Below are positions 4,835-6,273 of a stretch of 6,273 nucleotides of DNA, one piece after another. Position 1 is the stretch's first letter. Every line of letters starts with the position of its first letter. The translations under genes were made by a program, and so were the position numbers. Origin of the DNA: Roseibacillus sp. GTDB taxonomy: Bacteria; Verrucomicrobiota; Verrucomicrobiia; Verrucomicrobiales; Akkermansiaceae. The notes beneath the pieces were generated by a model. That model was given only the letters and a program-made list of their open reading frames with translations. It had not been told where the DNA came from and made no database searches. Where the stretch lies: assembly GCA_002729275.1 (NCBI GenBank), contig PBTP01000085.1, positions 9,827 to 16,099 on the forward strand. Direction: 5' to 3'.

Positions 4835-6273
4835 CTAACCGAAAAGCCCGAGAATCTCCTCTTCGTCGAGACCCAGGTCGGCTCCGGAAGACCCATCCCC
4901 CAGAGTCGAGGCAATCATCTCGCGCTTGCGCTCCTGCAGGGCTAAAATTTTCTCCTCCACCGTATCCCGCGCAATTAACTTGTAGGAAGTCACCACTCGC
5001 TTCTGGCCAATACGGTGAGCACGGTCCGTGGCCTGGGCCTCAACTGCGGGATTCCACCAGGGATCAATATGGATCACTGTGTCCGCGCCCGTCAGGTTCA
5101 ATCCTACCCCTCCAGCCTTCAGACTGATGAGGAAAACGGGAATGGACGAGTCTTGGAAACGTCTTACCACCTCGCCTCGGTTGCGAGTCTGGCCGTCGAG
5201 ATAACAGAACTCGAACCCGCGGTCTGCCAGCATAGGAACAACCCCCTGCAGCATTTGTACGAACTGACTGAAGACAAGAACGCGGTGCCCTCCCTCGACC
5301 GCCTCATCAAGCAGTCCACTCAACTCCTGTATTTTCACCGAGCCATCCTGCTCATTGACGTCAGGAAGATTCAGAAGCCGCAAATCACAACAGGCCTGCC
5401 GGAGGCGCAAAAGGGCAGTCAGAGCCAACATCCTCCTCTGCCCACCCTCTGATCCAGCAATCATTCTCCGACCCTCCTCAAGCAGAGACTGATAAACCGC
5501 ACGCTGCGCCTTATTCAGGTCGCAGTAGCGCACCTGTTCGATTTTTGGAGGCAGGTCCTTGGCAACCTCCTTCTTGAGCCGTCTCAGCACCACTGGCCGC
5601 AGCCGCCGCGACAGCCGGCGCTGCAACCTCGATTCATTGCCACGCGCAAGCGGCTTCTCGAAGCGGTCTGCAAATCTGGATCGGTCACCCAGATACCCGG
5701 GCAGGACGAAGTTCATGATGGACCAGAGGTCCGTTACGGAGTTCTCCATTGGCGTGCCGGTCAGGGCGAAGCGATGCTCCGCGCGGAGACGAAAGGCCGC
5801 CCGGGAGACTTGAGCCTCCGGATTCTTAATATTCTGCGCTTCATCCAGAATAACGACCTTGAAGTTCCGCTCGCGGTAAAGATCGATATCAAGGCGCAGA
5901 AGGGCATAACTGGTCACAAGCAGGTCTGCCCCGGAGTTCTTCTCGAGAGTCTCTGCACGTTTCGGCCCTTCGATCGCTATCGCTTCCAGCTCCGGCGCAA
6001 ACTTTGAGGACTCTTCCAGCCAGTTCTGAACCAGAGATGAGGGACATACCACAAGGGCAGGCCCACCTCGCGCTACAATAAATGCAAGAGACTGAAGCGT
6101 TTTGCCCAATCCCATATCATCGGCGAGAACTCCTCCCATCCGCATTTCTGCGAGCTTCCAGAGCCACTCAACGCCTTCGCGCTGATACGGGCGGAGAACC
6201 CGCTCCAGGGACCCAAGATGCAATTCGGGATTATCCTCTTCTGCCGGGCGTAATTGGTCCGCAGAAGGCAAAC
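4835..6273 (-). CDS. SNF2/Swi2-family DNA-dependent ATPase, C-terminal helicase half (5' partial)
   Basis: At least 478 residues are visible, ending at TAG (4837-4835). Numbered from the codon at 6271, it carries a complete SNF2 motor: L-R-P-Y-Q at 26-30 (Q motif region), D-D-M-G-L-G-K-T at 51-58 (Walker A, Lys57), L-V-V-C-P-S-S-L at 73-80, D-E-A-Q at 143-146 (Walker B), L-T-G-T-P-M-E-N at 170-177, V-L-V-F-S-Q-F at 331-337, L-K-A-G-G-V-G-L-N-L at 384-393 and Q-A-T-D-R-A-H-R-I-G-Q at 413-423 (arginine fingers). The ATPase appears intact. The codon at 6271 is TTG and only 26 residues precede L-R-P-Y-Q, whereas bacterial SNF2 proteins of this type normally carry a long N-terminal region, often with a SWIM zinc finger. 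The gene therefore almost certainly continues past the right edge. Such proteins translocate on duplex DNA, with poorly defined roles in bacterial repair or transcription recycling. The C-terminus is acidic (D-L-G-L-D-E-E-E-I-L). It is convergent with the osmC-like gene. Confidence 0.95.
   Translation of the reverse strand, partial: LPSADQLRPAEEDNPELHLGSLERVLRPYQREGVEWLWKLAEMRMGGVLADDMGLGKTLQSLAFIVARGGPALVVCPSSLVQNWLEESSKFAPELEAIAIEGPKRAETLEKNSGADLLVTSYALLRLDIDLYRERNFKVVILDEAQNIKNPEAQVSRAAFRLRAEHRFALTGTPMENSVTDLWSIMNFVLPGYLGDRSRFADRFEKPLARGNESRLQRRLSRRLRPVVLRRLKKEVAKDLPPKIEQVRYCDLNKAQRAVYQSLLEEGRRMIAGSEGGQRRMLALTALLRLRQACCDLRLLNLPDVNEQDGSVKIQELSGLLDEAVEGGHRVLVFSQFVQMLQGVVPMLADRGFEFCYLDGQTRNRGEVVRRFQDSSIPVFLISLKAGGVGLNLTGADTVIHIDPWWNPAVEAQATDRAHRIGQKRVVTSYKLIARDTVEEKILALQERKREMIASTLGDGSSGADLGLDEEEILGLFG

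Noticed and set aside
5015..5452. A 145-codon plus-strand open frame opposite the SNF2 helicase
   Set aside because: It is the shadow of conserved SNF2 motifs IV-VI on the other strand, with no domain of its own.
6269..6271. TTG as the start codon of the SNF2 gene
   Set aside because: It is one codon from the window edge in an open frame, and the protein would lack the N-terminal region normal for bacterial SNF2 proteins. It is most likely an internal leucine.

Overview
The window reads as an ordinary chromosomal stretch from a Gram-negative-type bacterium of middling to slightly high GC. It carries six protein genes, two of them cut by the window edges. The best phylogenetic hint is the YebC-family protein, which begins [16 protein letters not shown] rather than the MAGHSKW of proteobacterial YebC. 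That start, with the iduronate-2-sulfatase-like sulfatase, suggests Verrucomicrobiota or a relative in the PVC/Bacteroidota range. This is an inference from remembered family sequences, not a search. No tRNA, rRNA, CRISPR array, insertion sequence or phage gene was seen.

Layout, left to right. (1) 1-1301, +: the C-terminal ~432 codons of a type I sulfatase. The catalytic CGPSR motif is in the window at 51-65, but the true start is off the left edge. (2) 1412-2194, +: a NYN (PIN-like) nuclease domain joined by a lysine-rich linker to a C-terminal segment resembling an OST-HTH/LOTUS RNA-binding domain. (3) 2210-2920, -: a YebC/PmpR/TACO1-family protein, convergent with the NYN gene and only 15 bp from it. 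(4) 3118-4257, +: a two-HKD phospholipase D superfamily protein resembling a cardiolipin synthase but without membrane segments. (5) 4335-4781, +: an OsmC-family thiol peroxidase-like protein. (6) 4835-6273, -: the C-terminal helicase half of a SNF2/Swi2 ATPase, cut by the right edge and convergent with the osmC-like gene.

The genes do not form an obvious pathway. The arrangement is convergent, divergent, convergent, and only the PLD and OsmC genes run in the same direction (77 bp apart). Loose themes are RNA and translation handling (NYN-LOTUS, YebC) and envelope/oxidative stress (PLD, OsmC).

The most useful non-coding observations are these. A candidate yebC promoter has a perfect 6-bp inverted repeat filling its 17-bp spacer and predicts a nearly leaderless mRNA. 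A second perfect palindrome lies just upstream of it. A long interrupted hairpin occupies almost all of the 53-bp gap between the convergent osmC-like and SNF2 genes. None of the four visible start codons has a clear Shine-Dalgarno sequence. I found no convincing new multi-gene system here.
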